From: Jatrophihabitans sp964252635
GTDB taxonomy: Bacteria > Actinomycetota > Actinomycetes > Mycobacteriales > Jatrophihabitantaceae
Direction of reading: 5' to 3'
Assembly: GCF_964252635.1 (NCBI RefSeq)
Contig: NZ_CAXUNP010000003.1
Span: forward strand, 96,673 to 160,672
DNA: 64,000 nucleotides
Shown: positions 1-8,073 of the stretch, piece after piece
How positions within the stretch are numbered: position 1 is the first letter of the stretch
Layout of the letters: each line of letters starts with the position of its first letter
Program-made: the position numbers and the translations under genes
Notes under the pieces: generated by a model
The model's database searches: none
The model's input: the letters and a program-made list of their open reading frames with translations, nothing else
What the model was told of the DNA's origin: nothing

Positions 1-421
1 CGGCCAGCAGCGCGTGGGCGTCACGGTAGAAGCGGACGACCTCGCGCAGCAGGCGCAGGTACCGCGGCGTCAGCACCGTGCGGACCGTCGGCAGCAGACC
101 CGACAGCCCGCGCCCGCCCGCGTATTCGAGGCCGCAGCCGGCGCAGGAGATCGACATGCTCATGTCGGACTCCTGGGTTGCCACCCCCAACTCGCTGAAC
201 AGCCGTCGAAGGTGGGGGTAGCTGCGCAGGTTGTGGACGATGAACCCGGTGTCGATGTTGCGCAGGACGCCGTCGGCGCCGACCACGTCGTGGGTGTCCG
301 CGTGCCCGCCGAGACGGCCGTCGGCCTCGTAGAGGGTCACCGCGGCCTCGCGTTGCATGATGTAGGCCGAGGTCAACCCGGCCACGCCGCTGCCGATCAC
401 TGCGATCCTGGGCTGGGTCAC
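1..421 (-). CDS. FAD-dependent oxidoreductase (amine-oxidase-like), N-terminal part
   Basis: The first 140 residues of a flavoprotein that runs off the left edge of the window. It opens with a Rossmann dinucleotide-binding motif GSGVAG at residues 10-15, an acidic residue (Glu32) at the end of the second strand where the FAD ribose is held, and the RLGGH segment at 36-40 typical of amine-oxidase/phytoene-desaturase-like flavoproteins. The DTGFIVHN stretch fits the predicted NAD/FAD-binding proteins of the COG2907 type, whose substrate is not settled. The GTG start at 421 is preceded by a GAAGGA ribosome site seven bases upstream. It is divergent from the thioesterase at 618. The substrate cannot be told from this fragment. 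Confidence 0.85.
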   Translation of the reverse strand, partial: MTQPRIAVIGSGVAGLTSAYIMQREAAVTLYEADGRLGGHADTHDVVGADGVLRNIDTGFIVHNLRSYPHLRRLFSELGVATQESDMSMSISCAGCGLEYAGGRGLSGLLPTVRTVLTPRYLRLLREVVRFYRDAHALLA

Positions 422-523
422 CGTGCCGTCCTTCGGTTGCCACCCTGTCGCCGGGCGCAGGGGTTCATGCTCCACTTCGTGCCTAGCCGGTACGGCGGTT
501 CCGTCGCCCGACGCGAGGGACAG

Positions 524-565
524 GAAAGGGCGGCGGCACGGGAGGGATGTGCCGCACGCCCTTTC
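524..565. other. long imperfect hairpin between divergent genes
   Basis: Arms GAAAGGGCG (524-532) and CGCCCTTTC (557-565) pair perfectly, and inside them CGGCAC (534-539) pairs with GTGCCG (549-554), with small bulges and a nine-base loop. It lies in the 196-base region between the flavoprotein (minus) and the thioesterase (plus), so a terminator is not expected there. It could be an operator, a structured 5' leader of the thioesterase mRNA, or a remnant element. Function unknown. Confidence 0.5.
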
Positions 566-617
566 GTGCCACATAGTAGGTCATGAAGGCGCTTCACAGG
601 AGATCGAAAGGAACTCG

Positions 618-1424
618 GTGTCACACCTTTACTACGACCTGACGCAGGACCGCTCGGCGGCCGACGAGCTGCACTGGGTCTGCGACTCCAGCCCGCACAC
701 GGTCGGCCCGTGGTCGCCGGTCCTGCAGCACGGCGGCCCGCCGAACGCGCTGGCCGTCGCGGCCGCCGAGCGGATCGTGTCGCAGGTGACCCACCGTGAC
801 GACCTGACGGCCCTGCGGCTGGGGTCCGAATTCGTCGGGCCGGTCCCGGTCGCCGAGCTCGAGGTCCGTGCCGCGATCGTGCGCGCGGCACGCAGCGCGG
901 TGCTGGCCGAGGTCACGGTGCTGGCCGCGGGCCGGCGCTGCCTGACGTCCAGGGTCTGGTTCGTACGAAGGGCCGACACCTCGGAGCAGGCGCCGGCCCT
1001 GGGCCCTGGGACCGAGCTCCCCGACGACCTCCCGGGCCTCGACCATTCCTTCGGGTACGGGGACAGCCTGGACTGGCGTCGGGTGTCGGGCGGGCTGAGC
1101 GAACCCGGCCCGGGCACCGCCTGGACCCGGGCCCGGACCGGACTGTTCGACGGTTACGAGTGGAGCGGCCTGGCCCGCGCGGTACTCGTCGCCGACAGCG
1201 GCAACGGCCTGTCCTCCGAGCTCGACTGGAGCGCGTGGTCGTTCGTCAACGTCGACCTCGACGTGCATCTCGCGCGGCCGGTCGTCGGTGAGTGGGTGCT
1301 GCTCGACGCGGCGACCCAGCTGGGCGCCCACGGCTCGGCCCTGGCCCGCTCGACGCTGTCGGACCGGCACGGCGTCGTCGGTGCCGGCCTGCAGACCCTG
1401 GTGCTGGCTCCCGCCCGGAGTTGA
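618..1424 (+). CDS. thioesterase family protein (double-hotdog, TesB-like)
   Basis: A 268-residue protein of the acyl-CoA thioesterase superfamily, expected to hydrolyse acyl-CoA thioesters in the cytoplasm. The HGGP motif at residues 38-41, followed by a long helix (NALAVAAAERIV), is the signature of the N-terminal hotdog domain in the double-hotdog TesB-like group. The second half, with a WSFVNVDLDVHL stretch near 210-221, fits the C-terminal hotdog. I chose the GTG at 618 because AAAGGA lies about six bases upstream; the frame is open further upstream but lacks a better ribosome site. Substrate chain length cannot be predicted. It stands alone, divergent from the flavoprotein. Confidence 0.85.
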   Translation: MSHLYYDLTQDRSAADELHWVCDSSPHTVGPWSPVLQHGGPPNALAVAAAERIVSQVTHRDDLTALRLGSEFVGPVPVAELEVRAAIVRAARSAVLAEVTVLAAGRRCLTSRVWFVRRADTSEQAPALGPGTELPDDLPGLDHSFGYGDSLDWRRVSGGLSEPGPGTAWTRARTGLFDGYEWSGLARAVLVADSGNGLSSELDWSAWSFVNVDLDVHLARPVVGEWVLLDAATQLGAHGSALARSTLSDRHGVVGAGLQTLVLAPARS

Positions 1425-1467
1425 TCGCGTGGCGTGGTCGGGCGGTCGGCAAAGCCTACTTGCCGAC

Positions 1468-1473
1468 TAGACT
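1468..1473 (+). promoter_or_regulatory. -10 hexamer TAGACT, leaderless start of the DUF4395 gene
   Basis: TAGACT is followed by exactly six bases and then the GTG at 1480. With transcription usually starting about seven bases after the -10 box, the first transcribed base would be the G of GTG. No -35 box is recognisable. Confidence 0.6.
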
Positions 1474-1479
1474 TGACCC

Positions 1480-1995
1480 GTGTCCGTGATCGGTTTCCCC
1501 AACCCCGTCAACGAGGTCGCGGCCCGCTGCGTCGCCGCAGGTGTCCTCGTCCTCTCCCTGGTCACCCTCACACTCGGGGCGGCGGTCGGCACCGGCTGGT
1601 TGTGGTTGACCGTCGCGCTCGCCTACGGCTTCGTGGCGCGCGTACTGGCGGGGCCCCGGCTCAGCCCGCTCGGCCAGTTGGCCACGCGTGTCGTGGCCCC
1701 ACGCATCGGCCACGAGCGGCTCGTGCCCGGCCCGCCGAAGCGTTTCGCGCAGGCGATCGGCGCCACCCTGACCCTCGCCGCGGTGCTGTTCCTGGCGTTC
1801 GGGCTGCCCGCCGTCACCGCCGGGCTGCTGGTGGTGCTCGTCGTCGCCGCCGGCCTCGAATCGATGCTCGGCCTGTGCCTGGGCTGCAAGGCCTTCGCCG
1901 TGCTCATGCGCGTCGGTGTCGTACCCGAGGAGACCTGCGCGGCCTGCGCGGACCTGAGCCTGCGCACCCGGGACGGCGCGCTCACGGCACGCTGA
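1480..1995 (+). CDS. DUF4395 domain-containing membrane protein
   Basis: A 171-residue integral membrane protein of the DUF4395 family, function unknown. The family hallmark FPNPVNE is present at residues 6-12. Four hydrophobic segments are visible (about 20-40, 42-58, 88-108 and 110-128). The LCLGCK segment near residue 130 and CAAC near 153 give conserved cysteines; in some actinobacteria DUF4395 proteins sit beside thiosulfate sulfurtransferases or thioredoxins, which suggests a thiol or sulfur role, but no such partner is here. The GTG at 1480 is chosen because a -10 box lies exactly six bases before it; GTG 1486 is an alternative. Confidence 0.85.
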   Translation: MSVIGFPNPVNEVAARCVAAGVLVLSLVTLTLGAAVGTGWLWLTVALAYGFVARVLAGPRLSPLGQLATRVVAPRIGHERLVPGPPKRFAQAIGATLTLAAVLFLAFGLPAVTAGLLVVLVVAAGLESMLGLCLGCKAFAVLMRVGVVPEETCAACADLSLRTRDGALTAR

Positions 1996-2037
1996 GCAGG
2001 TCGCCGGGTCCCCACGCGGCTGCGGCACACTGTCGGC

Positions 2038-2832
2038 ATGAGCGCCTCGACGGACCCGCCCGTCGCCGAGCGCGCCGCTCCCCCACGCTTCGGTCTCGAG
2101 CTCGTCGCCGTACTCGGCGTCAGCTACGGGTTGTCCGGACTCACCGCGTTTCTCGACTTCCTGCGCTCGCAGATCGTGATCCAGAAGGGCGTCGGGTTCA
2201 GCAAGGTCGCCACCGCCCCGATCAAGAGCGGCAGCAACACCGTCCACTACCAGTACCTGGACATCCTCGACCAGCTCGCGTCCATCCTGGCCGGCCTGGC
2301 CCCGGCCTTCCTCGCGGTGGTGCTGCTGCTGCGGACACCGGGCGGGCGCGGGCTGGGCATCGGCCTGAACCGGTTCGGGGTCCGTGAGGTCGGGGTCGGG
2401 CTCGGGTTCGCCGGCCTGATCGGCATCCCCGGCCTGGGCCTGGTCTACGTCGCGCGCGAGCTCGGGCTGAACGCCCAGATCGTGGTCACCAGCTTCCCGG
2501 ACGTCTGGTACCGCGTGCCCACGCTGCTGCTCGAGGCGTTCCAGCAGGGCATCGGCGAGGAGGTCGTGGTCTGCGCCTTCGTGTTGACGCGGCTCGCGCA
2601 ACTGGGCTGGTCGAACTCCCGCGCGTTGGCGCTGGAGTCGGTGGTGCGCGGTTCGTACCACCTGTACCAGGGCTTCGGCGGTTTCGTCGGCAACGCGATC
2701 ATGGGCGTCATCTTCGGTTGGTGGTTCCAGCGGACGAAGCGGGTCTGGCCGCTCGTGATCGCCCACGGCGTGATCGACGCCATGAGCTTCATCGGCTACG
2801 TGTACCTGCACGGCCGCGTCAGCTGGATCTGA
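2038..2832 (+). CDS. CPBP-family intramembrane glutamic endopeptidase
   Basis: A 264-residue multi-pass membrane protein of the CAAX protease/bacteriocin-processing (CPBP, formerly Abi) family. The motif set is visible: Glu174-Glu175 in GIGEEVV, Arg204 and His208 in RGSYHLYQG, and His243 in AHGVIDA. In characterised relatives these glutamates and histidines form the active site facing the membrane. The substrate is unknown. The ATG at 2038 lies six bases after a weak CACACT hexamer, so it may be leaderless. It is followed 28 bases later by the acetyltransferase gene on the same strand and may be cotranscribed. Confidence 0.88.
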   Translation: MSASTDPPVAERAAPPRFGLELVAVLGVSYGLSGLTAFLDFLRSQIVIQKGVGFSKVATAPIKSGSNTVHYQYLDILDQLASILAGLAPAFLAVVLLLRTPGGRGLGIGLNRFGVREVGVGLGFAGLIGIPGLGLVYVARELGLNAQIVVTSFPDVWYRVPTLLLEAFQQGIGEEVVVCAFVLTRLAQLGWSNSRALALESVVRGSYHLYQGFGGFVGNAIMGVIFGWWFQRTKRVWPLVIAHGVIDAMSFIGYVYLHGRVSWI

Positions 2833-2859
2833 GTTGACCCGGCCTGGCAGGGTCGGGGT

Positions 2860-4113
2860 ATGCCGCTCGAACTCGTCCACCCGGTCGACACCGAGGACCT
2901 GGAGGGCTGGTCACGCCAGTTGATGATGACCCTGATGGGTGACGTCCATGGCGAGGAGTTCACCGACGGTGTCGAGCGGCGTCGGTGGGTGCTGGAGCCG
3001 GCCCGCACGTGGGGCGCACGCGAGCGCGGGCACTGGGTGGGTACCCTCGCCACCTTCGGACGGACCATCACGGTGCCCGGCCCGGACGGAACCGCGGTCG
3101 AGCTCGCTGCCGACGCCCTCACCGGCGTCAGCGTCGCCGCCACCCACCGCCGTCGTGGGCTGCTGACCACGATGATCACGCAGTCGCTGCAGGCCGCCGC
3201 CGACCGCGGCGACGCCCTGAGCATGCTCGTGGCCGCCGAGTGGCCGATCTACGGGCGCTTCGGATACGCGCCGGCCGTCGACGCCGCCGGTTACACCTTT
3301 CGCCCGCGACGTTCGGGTGGCGTGGCCGGCGCCGACACGCACTGCATCCGCCCGGTCGACCTCGACGAGGCCAGGGCGCTCGCGCCCGCGATCTTCGACT
3401 CGGCCCGGCGCCGCCGTGCCGGCCAGGTGCAGCGGCTGCCGCGGTGGTGGGACCAGCAGTTCGGCCGCGAGGGTGCCGCGCCGCTCCCGTCGATGCGGGC
3501 CAGCTGGTTCGTGCACGACGGCCCCGACGGCCCCGACGGCATGCTGGCGTGGCGCCGCAACCGCGACTTCGACCTGTACGGGCCGCTCGCCGCCGTGGAC
3601 CTGCACGAGTTCTTCGCGGCCGGGCCCGAGGCCTACCGCGACCAGTGGGGGTACCTCGCGGCCATGGACGTCGTCGAGGAGATCAACATCCACCAGGCGG
3701 CTCTCGACGAGCAGGTGCGCTTCCTGCTTGCCGACGGCCGCGCGTTGGAGACGACGTCCACCTTCGACTTCGTCTGGCTGCGGATGCTCGACGTCCCGGC
3801 CGCGCTGTCGGCACGAACCTACGGAGTGTCCGATTCGATCGTGCTCGACGTGGTCGACACCGCCGGCCCGGGTTACGCCCAGGGGCGTTACGTGCTGGTC
3901 AGCGACGACACCGGGTCGCACTGCACGCGCACCGACGTGCCCGCCGATCTGCGCCTGGACCAGCGTGACCTCGCGTCGATCTACCTGGGCGGGCACCGCC
4001 TGCGCGAGGTCGCCGTGGCCGGCCGGGTCGAGGAACTGACGCCCGGGTCGCTCGACCGCGCGTCGGCCATGTTCGCGACCGCGCTGCTGCCGGTCAACCA
4101 GACCGGCTTCTGA
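2860..4113 (+). CDS. Eis-like GNAT N-acetyltransferase
   Basis: A 417-residue acetyltransferase of the Eis type: an N-terminal GNAT fold, a second GNAT-like domain and an SCP2-like C-terminal domain. The acetyl-CoA pyrophosphate loop is seen as VAATHRRRG at residues 92-100, and YGRFGYAPA near 130 follows as in Eis. The protein ends in phenylalanine (QTGF), as Eis proteins do; the free C-terminal carboxylate acts as a catalytic base in M. tuberculosis Eis. Known relatives acetylate amines of aminoglycosides and lysine residues; the natural substrate here is not known. The ATG at 2860 has only a modest purine-rich sequence (CAGGGTCGGGG) upstream. Confidence 0.88.
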   Translation: MPLELVHPVDTEDLEGWSRQLMMTLMGDVHGEEFTDGVERRRWVLEPARTWGARERGHWVGTLATFGRTITVPGPDGTAVELAADALTGVSVAATHRRRGLLTTMITQSLQAAADRGDALSMLVAAEWPIYGRFGYAPAVDAAGYTFRPRRSGGVAGADTHCIRPVDLDEARALAPAIFDSARRRRAGQVQRLPRWWDQQFGREGAAPLPSMRASWFVHDGPDGPDGMLAWRRNRDFDLYGPLAAVDLHEFFAAGPEAYRDQWGYLAAMDVVEEINIHQAALDEQVRFLLADGRALETTSTFDFVWLRMLDVPAALSARTYGVSDSIVLDVVDTAGPGYAQGRYVLVSDDTGSHCTRTDVPADLRLDQRDLASIYLGGHRLREVAVAGRVEELTPGSLDRASAMFATALLPVNQTGF

Positions 4114-4128
4114 CGAAGGAGGCACGTC

Positions 4129-4482
4129 GTGGATCTCGTGTGGGAGCAGGTGGTGATGGATGCCCGCGACCCGGTGGCGCTCGGGCGGTGGTGGGCGGAC
4201 GCGCTCGGATGGGTCGTGGTCAACGACGCCGCGGACGAGTTCGAGATCCGCCCCACGCCCGACCAACTGCCCGGGCTGCTGTTCGCGGTCGTCCCCGAGG
4301 ACAAGACGATCAAGAACCGGCTGCACCCGGACTTCCGACCCGCGGACCAGGCCGCCGAGGTCGCGCGGCTGGTGGGTCTCGGCGCGCAGCGCGTGGACGT
4401 CGGGCAGGGTGACGAGTCGTGGGTGGTGCTGGCCGACCCCGAGGGCAACGAGTTCTGCGTCCTCAGCAGTCGCGCCGGCTGA
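4129..4482 (+). CDS. VOC-family (glyoxalase-like) protein
   Basis: A 117-residue single-domain vicinal-oxygen-chelate protein of the Glyoxalase_6 type common in actinobacteria. It begins with a VWEQVVMDARDP strand typical of the family, has the ALGRWWADALGW helix at about 18-29, an HPDF segment near 66, and ends with LADPEGNEFCVLS, where the glutamate of the family metal site is expected. Whether it binds metal or has a substrate is unknown. GTG at 4129 follows a strong GAAGGAGG ribosome site. It begins 15 bases after the acetyltransferase gene, so the two are likely one transcript. Confidence 0.88.
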   Translation: MDLVWEQVVMDARDPVALGRWWADALGWVVVNDAADEFEIRPTPDQLPGLLFAVVPEDKTIKNRLHPDFRPADQAAEVARLVGLGAQRVDVGQGDESWVVLADPEGNEFCVLSSRAG

Positions 4483-4533
4483 GAGTCGTCCGTCGGGCCC
4501 CGACCCGCCCCTCGCTGCCCAGTGCCCCTGTCG

Positions 4534-4588
4534 GGTGATCAACTGCGGATCGCGGCGGAAAAGTCACCCGGATCCGCAGTTGATCACC
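4534..4588. terminator. 18-bp perfect inverted repeat, bidirectional terminator
   Basis: Bases 4534-4551 (starting GGTGATCAACTGC) are repeated in reverse complement at 4571-4588, with a 19-base loop. It lies between the convergent VOC (plus) and SPFH (minus) genes, where a terminator serving both is expected. No T tract follows, as is usual in high-GC actinobacteria. Confidence 0.75.
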
Positions 4589-4595
4589 GCGGAGG

Positions 4596-5822
4596 TCAGG
4601 CATTGGGGTCGGCCGGCGGCGGCTCCGGCTCGTCCGCGCTGTGCTGGGGGCGGTCGTCGCCGGTCGGCACGCGGCGGCGGAGGAGCTCCGCGACGTCCAC
4701 GTCGGCGTCCGGCAGCCCGCTGTGCGCGTCCAGCGTGTCGGCATCGTCGTCGGACAACAGGATGCCCGCGGCTTCCGGCTGCTCCGCGGCCGGGGGCAGG
4801 TTGGAGTCGAACCAGTTGCTGGTGTCGATCGCGTCGCCGGCGCCGGTGTCGGCCCCGGTCTGGGCCAGCCAGTTCGGCGCGTCCTCCCCGTCGCCACCGG
4901 TCAGCTTGGCCAGGCCGTCGAGAGCCTTGCTGAACTCGGACGGGACGATCCACATCTTGTTCGAGTCGCCCTGCGCGATCTGGGGCAAGGTCTGCAGGTA
5001 CTGGTAGGCGAGCAGCGCCGGGTCGGGCTTGGCGGCGTGGATGGCACCGAACTTGGTCTCGATGGCCTTGGCCTCACCCTGCGCCGCCAGGTACAGCGCC
5101 GCCCGCTCGCCCTCGGCCTTGAGGATGCGCGACTGGCGGTCGGCCTCGGCGGCCAGGATCGCGGCCTGCTTCTGGCCCTCGGCGCTGAGGATCTGCGCCA
5201 CCTTGTTGCCCTCGGCTGTCTTGATCGCGCTCTCCCGCTGACCCTCGGCGGTGAGGATGAGCGCACGCTTGTTCCGGTCCGCGCGCATCTGCTGCTCCAT
5301 CGCGTCCTGGATGGACGGCGGCGGGTCGATGGCCTTGATCTCGACGCGCGCCACCCGGATGCCCCACGGCCCGGTCGCCTCGTCCAGGACGCCACGCAGC
5401 TTGCCGTTGATCTCGTCGCGGCTGGTCAGCGCCTGCTCGAGGTTCAGCGAGCCGACGACGTTGCGCAACGTGGTGATCGTCAGCTGCTCGACGGCCTGGA
5501 TGTAGTTCTGGATCTCATACGTCGCCGCCCGCGGCTCGGTGACCTGGAAGTAGATGACCGAGTCGACGCCGACGGTCAGGTTGTCAGACGTGATCACCGG
5601 CTGCGGCGGGAAGCTGACCACCTGCTCGCGCAGGTCGATCATGGGGCGCATGCGGTCGACGAAGGGCACCAGGAGGGTCAGGCCGGGTGTGGCCGTGCGG
5701 ATGTAGCGGCCGAGGCGTTCGATGACGGCTGCCCGGGCCTGCGGCACGATGCGCACACTGCGTACGAGCGTGATCAGCACGATGGCCAGGATGATGATGG
5801 CTGCGATCAGTCCGCCGGTCAT
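4596..5822 (-). CDS. SPFH/Band 7 domain protein (paraslipin/stomatin-like, QmcA type)
   Basis: A 408-residue membrane-anchored scaffold protein. One N-terminal transmembrane segment (about 3-20) is followed by the Band 7/SPFH domain beginning RIVPQARAAVIERLGRY. A long alanine/glutamate-rich coiled coil (about 185-255) contains repeated AEGQ/AEGE units, as in stomatin-like proteins that oligomerise into rings. The last 100 residues are an acidic, proline-rich, low-complexity tail. Such proteins organise membrane microdomains, often with an NfeD partner. Its ATG overlaps the NfeD stop in ATGA, so the two are translationally coupled and very likely a complex. Confidence 0.92.
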   Translation of the reverse strand: MTGGLIAAIIILAIVLITLVRSVRIVPQARAAVIERLGRYIRTATPGLTLLVPFVDRMRPMIDLREQVVSFPPQPVITSDNLTVGVDSVIYFQVTEPRAATYEIQNYIQAVEQLTITTLRNVVGSLNLEQALTSRDEINGKLRGVLDEATGPWGIRVARVEIKAIDPPPSIQDAMEQQMRADRNKRALILTAEGQRESAIKTAEGNKVAQILSAEGQKQAAILAAEADRQSRILKAEGERAALYLAAQGEAKAIETKFGAIHAAKPDPALLAYQYLQTLPQIAQGDSNKMWIVPSEFSKALDGLAKLTGGDGEDAPNWLAQTGADTGAGDAIDTSNWFDSNLPPAAEQPEAAGILLSDDDADTLDAHSGLPDADVDVAELLRRRVPTGDDRPQHSADEPEPPPADPNA

Positions 5823-6289
5823 GAGTTCTCCTCCGGGACGACCGCGGACTGTTCGTCCGTGGCCTCGTCGAAGACGACGGCTGTCGCCCCGTTGATCTGT
5901 ACGACCCGCACCTCACGCCCGACCGGGAGGACCCGGCTGTCGTCCAGGGAACGCGCCGACCACTCGGCACCGTTCAGCCGGACCCGGCCGGTACGCGCGT
6001 CGACGGCCGACAGCACGACCGCGGTGCGCCCGACGAGTGCGTCGGACCCGGTGACGGCGCCGCTGCCCGGGAGCATGTGGTTCCTGGCGATCGGCCGGAC
6101 GACGCCGAGCAGCGCCACCGTGACCACGATCGCCACGACGAACTGCAGGAGCACCGGCCCGCCCAGGGCCGCGGTGATGGCGGCCGCGGCTGCTCCCCCG
6201 CCGAACATCAGCACGACGAGCGTGAGCGTGGTCGCCTCGACGGCGGCAAAGACGCCGGCCGCGATCAACCACAGCAACCAGTCAGGCAT
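5819..6289 (-). CDS. NfeD family membrane protein
   Basis: A 156-residue protein with three or four hydrophobic segments in the first 80 residues and a C-terminal soluble OB-fold of the NfeD type (about 85-148; GRTAVVLSAVDARTGRVRLNG is recognisable as the family barrel). NfeD-short proteins pair with SPFH proteins and are thought to bind or stabilise them; here the stop overlaps the SPFH start by four bases. There is no protease domain, so it is the short form. A GGAG lies just before the ATG at 6289. Role in membrane organisation is inference from the family. Confidence 0.9.
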   Translation of the reverse strand: MPDWLLWLIAAGVFAAVEATTLTLVVLMFGGGAAAAAITAALGGPVLLQFVVAIVVTVALLGVVRPIARNHMLPGSGAVTGSDALVGRTAVVLSAVDARTGRVRLNGAEWSARSLDDSRVLPVGREVRVVQINGATAVVFDEATDEQSAVVPEENS

Positions 6290-6360
6290 GGCTCCATAGT
6301 GCGCCTCGGTGCTGTGCGGCGCCCGTACCCCGGGTCAGAATGTCTCGATGGCGATCACGG

Positions 6361-7197
6361 TCACGACGCGTCGGGCACCGTGACGAAGTCGATCAACTCC
6401 TCGACGGCGCGCAGCAGCGGCACCTCGACGTCGGCGTAGCTGTCGACGCTGCCCAGGACGCGGCGCCACATCTCGCGCGGGTCGCTGACCCGCAGCGCGG
6501 CGCAGATGCCGTCCTTCCAGTTCGTGCCGCGCGGGACGACGGGCCACGCGTCGATGCCCAGTGCGGTGGGTTTCACGGCCTGCCAGATGTCGATGTAGGG
6601 GTGGCCGTTGACCAGCACGTGGGGGTCGCGCACCTGCGCCACGATGCGAGTCTCCTTGCTGCCGGGGACGAGGTGGTCCACGAGCACGCCGATCCGGCGC
6701 TGCGCGGACGGTGCGAAGGCCCGCACGTGCGACACCAGGTCGTCGATGCCGTCGAGCGGTTCGACGACGATGCCCTCGACACGCAGGTCGTCACCCCAGA
6801 TGCGTTCGAGCAGCGCCGCGTCGTGCACGCCCTCGACCCACAGCCGGCTGCCCCGGGCCACCCGCGCTTTCGCTCCGGCCACCGCGTACGAACCGGAGGC
6901 CGTTCGCGCTCGTGCGGCCGGTGTCGCGGCCGCCTGCGCCGGCCGCACCAGGGTGACCGGCCGGCCGTCCTGCAGGAACGCCGCCGGCAGCATCGCGAAC
7001 TCGCGACGCGTGCCGTGGCGGTCCTCGAGGGTGACGGTGTCGCGCTTCTCCCCCGCCTCCACGGCCCGTCCGACGGTGACCACGGCACCGCAGAACCGGC
7101 CGTCGGCGGTCTCGACGACCAGTCCCGTCTCGGCGGGGAGCTGGGGAAGCTGCTTGCGCCGGGCCGGTCCGGCCAGGACGTCGCCGTAGTCACGCAC
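6361..7197 (-). CDS. DUF3097 family protein
   Basis: A conserved actinobacterial protein of unknown function, 278 residues from the GTG at 7197. The family pattern is clear: an N-terminal YGDVLAG segment, a central GSRLWVEGVHDAALLERIWGDDLR region resembling a TOPRIM-like nucleotide-handling core, VLVDHLVPGSKE, and a GHPYIDIWQAVKP block. TOPRIM-like domains are found in topoisomerases, primases and nucleases, so a nucleic-acid role is possible but unproven. The frame remains open to another start at 7242. I prefer 7197 because family members start near YGDVL and because TAACGT lies eight bases upstream. It is divergent from the gene at 7312. Confidence 0.85.
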   Translation of the reverse strand: MRDYGDVLAGPARRKQLPQLPAETGLVVETADGRFCGAVVTVGRAVEAGEKRDTVTLEDRHGTRREFAMLPAAFLQDGRPVTLVRPAQAAATPAARARTASGSYAVAGAKARVARGSRLWVEGVHDAALLERIWGDDLRVEGIVVEPLDGIDDLVSHVRAFAPSAQRRIGVLVDHLVPGSKETRIVAQVRDPHVLVNGHPYIDIWQAVKPTALGIDAWPVVPRGTNWKDGICAALRVSDPREMWRRVLGSVDSYADVEVPLLRAVEELIDFVTVPDAS

Positions 7198-7311
7198 GGG
7201 CGGTGACGTTACGGGCGGCGCGGGTCGTCGTGGTGGCACCACGCCCGCGACCAGCCGTCGCGACGGCCCCGACCCGCACGGCGACGGCGGCTGCTCCTAC
7301 CCTCGGACAGC

Positions 7312-8055
7312 GTGTCCTACGTCCGCTCCGGAGCGCTCGCAGCCTGGGCGCAGGCGTGGCTCGTGGGCCGGTTGAGCCTGGACGAGGTGCTCGACGCGAC
7401 CACGGGGGACGACGCGCCGCACCAGGTCGTCGGGCTGGCCGGATTCGACGAGCCCGTGACGTTGCGGGAGGCGCTCGTCGCGTGGCGGCGCACCGGCGCC
7501 GCGCCGCGACTGGTGCTGCCGGCGCCCGGTGACGTCCGCGGGCTGCCCGGGCCGGCCCCACTGCGGGCCGCCGCGCTGGACGCCGGTGAGGCCGTGGTCG
7601 CGCCCGGGCTCGCCCTCGTCCCCGAGGTGACGGTCCACACCCCGAGCAGCGCGCCGCCCACCGTCGTCTGGACGGCCTTCGTCGCCGAGGCGCTGCCGCA
7701 CGACCACCTCGACCTGCGTGAGGCGCAGTACGACCTGACCACCACCATTCGCGAGTCGGCGTCCGCCCTGGCCACCGCCGGGGTGGGTGGGTCCAGCGCC
7801 GACGTCGCAACGCTGCTGTCCGGGGCCCGGCGCGCCGGCGACCAGGTCAACGTCCCGCCCGACCACCCGTCGAGCGCCGTGGCGTTGCTGTCGCAGGCCG
7901 AGCGGTTGCAGGCCGTCCTCGACCTCGTGGCCGAGGACCCCGTCGGCGGGGCGGTCCACCAGCACGGTATGGCCGTGCGGGCCGAGGCGTTGCGCCCGCT
8001 GGCGACGGCCGTGCGGCGGGCCCGGCAGGCGGCGTACAACGCCCTCCCCGCCTGA
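7312..8055 (+). CDS. conserved hypothetical protein
   Basis: A 247-residue soluble protein that I do not assign to a named family. It begins MSYVRSGALAAWAQAWL, has no signal peptide, membrane segment or cysteine, and is rich in alanine and leucine helices. The middle holds PLRAAALDAGEAVVAPG, the C-terminal third an amphipathic helix (SSAVALLSQAERLQAVLDLVAED). Similar proteins are annotated hypothetical next to DUF3097 and hemH in other actinobacteria (recollection). GTG at 7312 is eight bases after a TACCCT hexamer, so the leader would be only one or two bases. It converges on hemH, with 18 bases between the stops. Confidence 0.75.
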   Translation: MSYVRSGALAAWAQAWLVGRLSLDEVLDATTGDDAPHQVVGLAGFDEPVTLREALVAWRRTGAAPRLVLPAPGDVRGLPGPAPLRAAALDAGEAVVAPGLALVPEVTVHTPSSAPPTVVWTAFVAEALPHDHLDLREAQYDLTTTIRESASALATAGVGGSSADVATLLSGARRAGDQVNVPPDHPSSAVALLSQAERLQAVLDLVAEDPVGGAVHQHGMAVRAEALRPLATAVRRARQAAYNALPA

Positions 8056-8073
8056 CCGCGGCCTGACCAGCCG

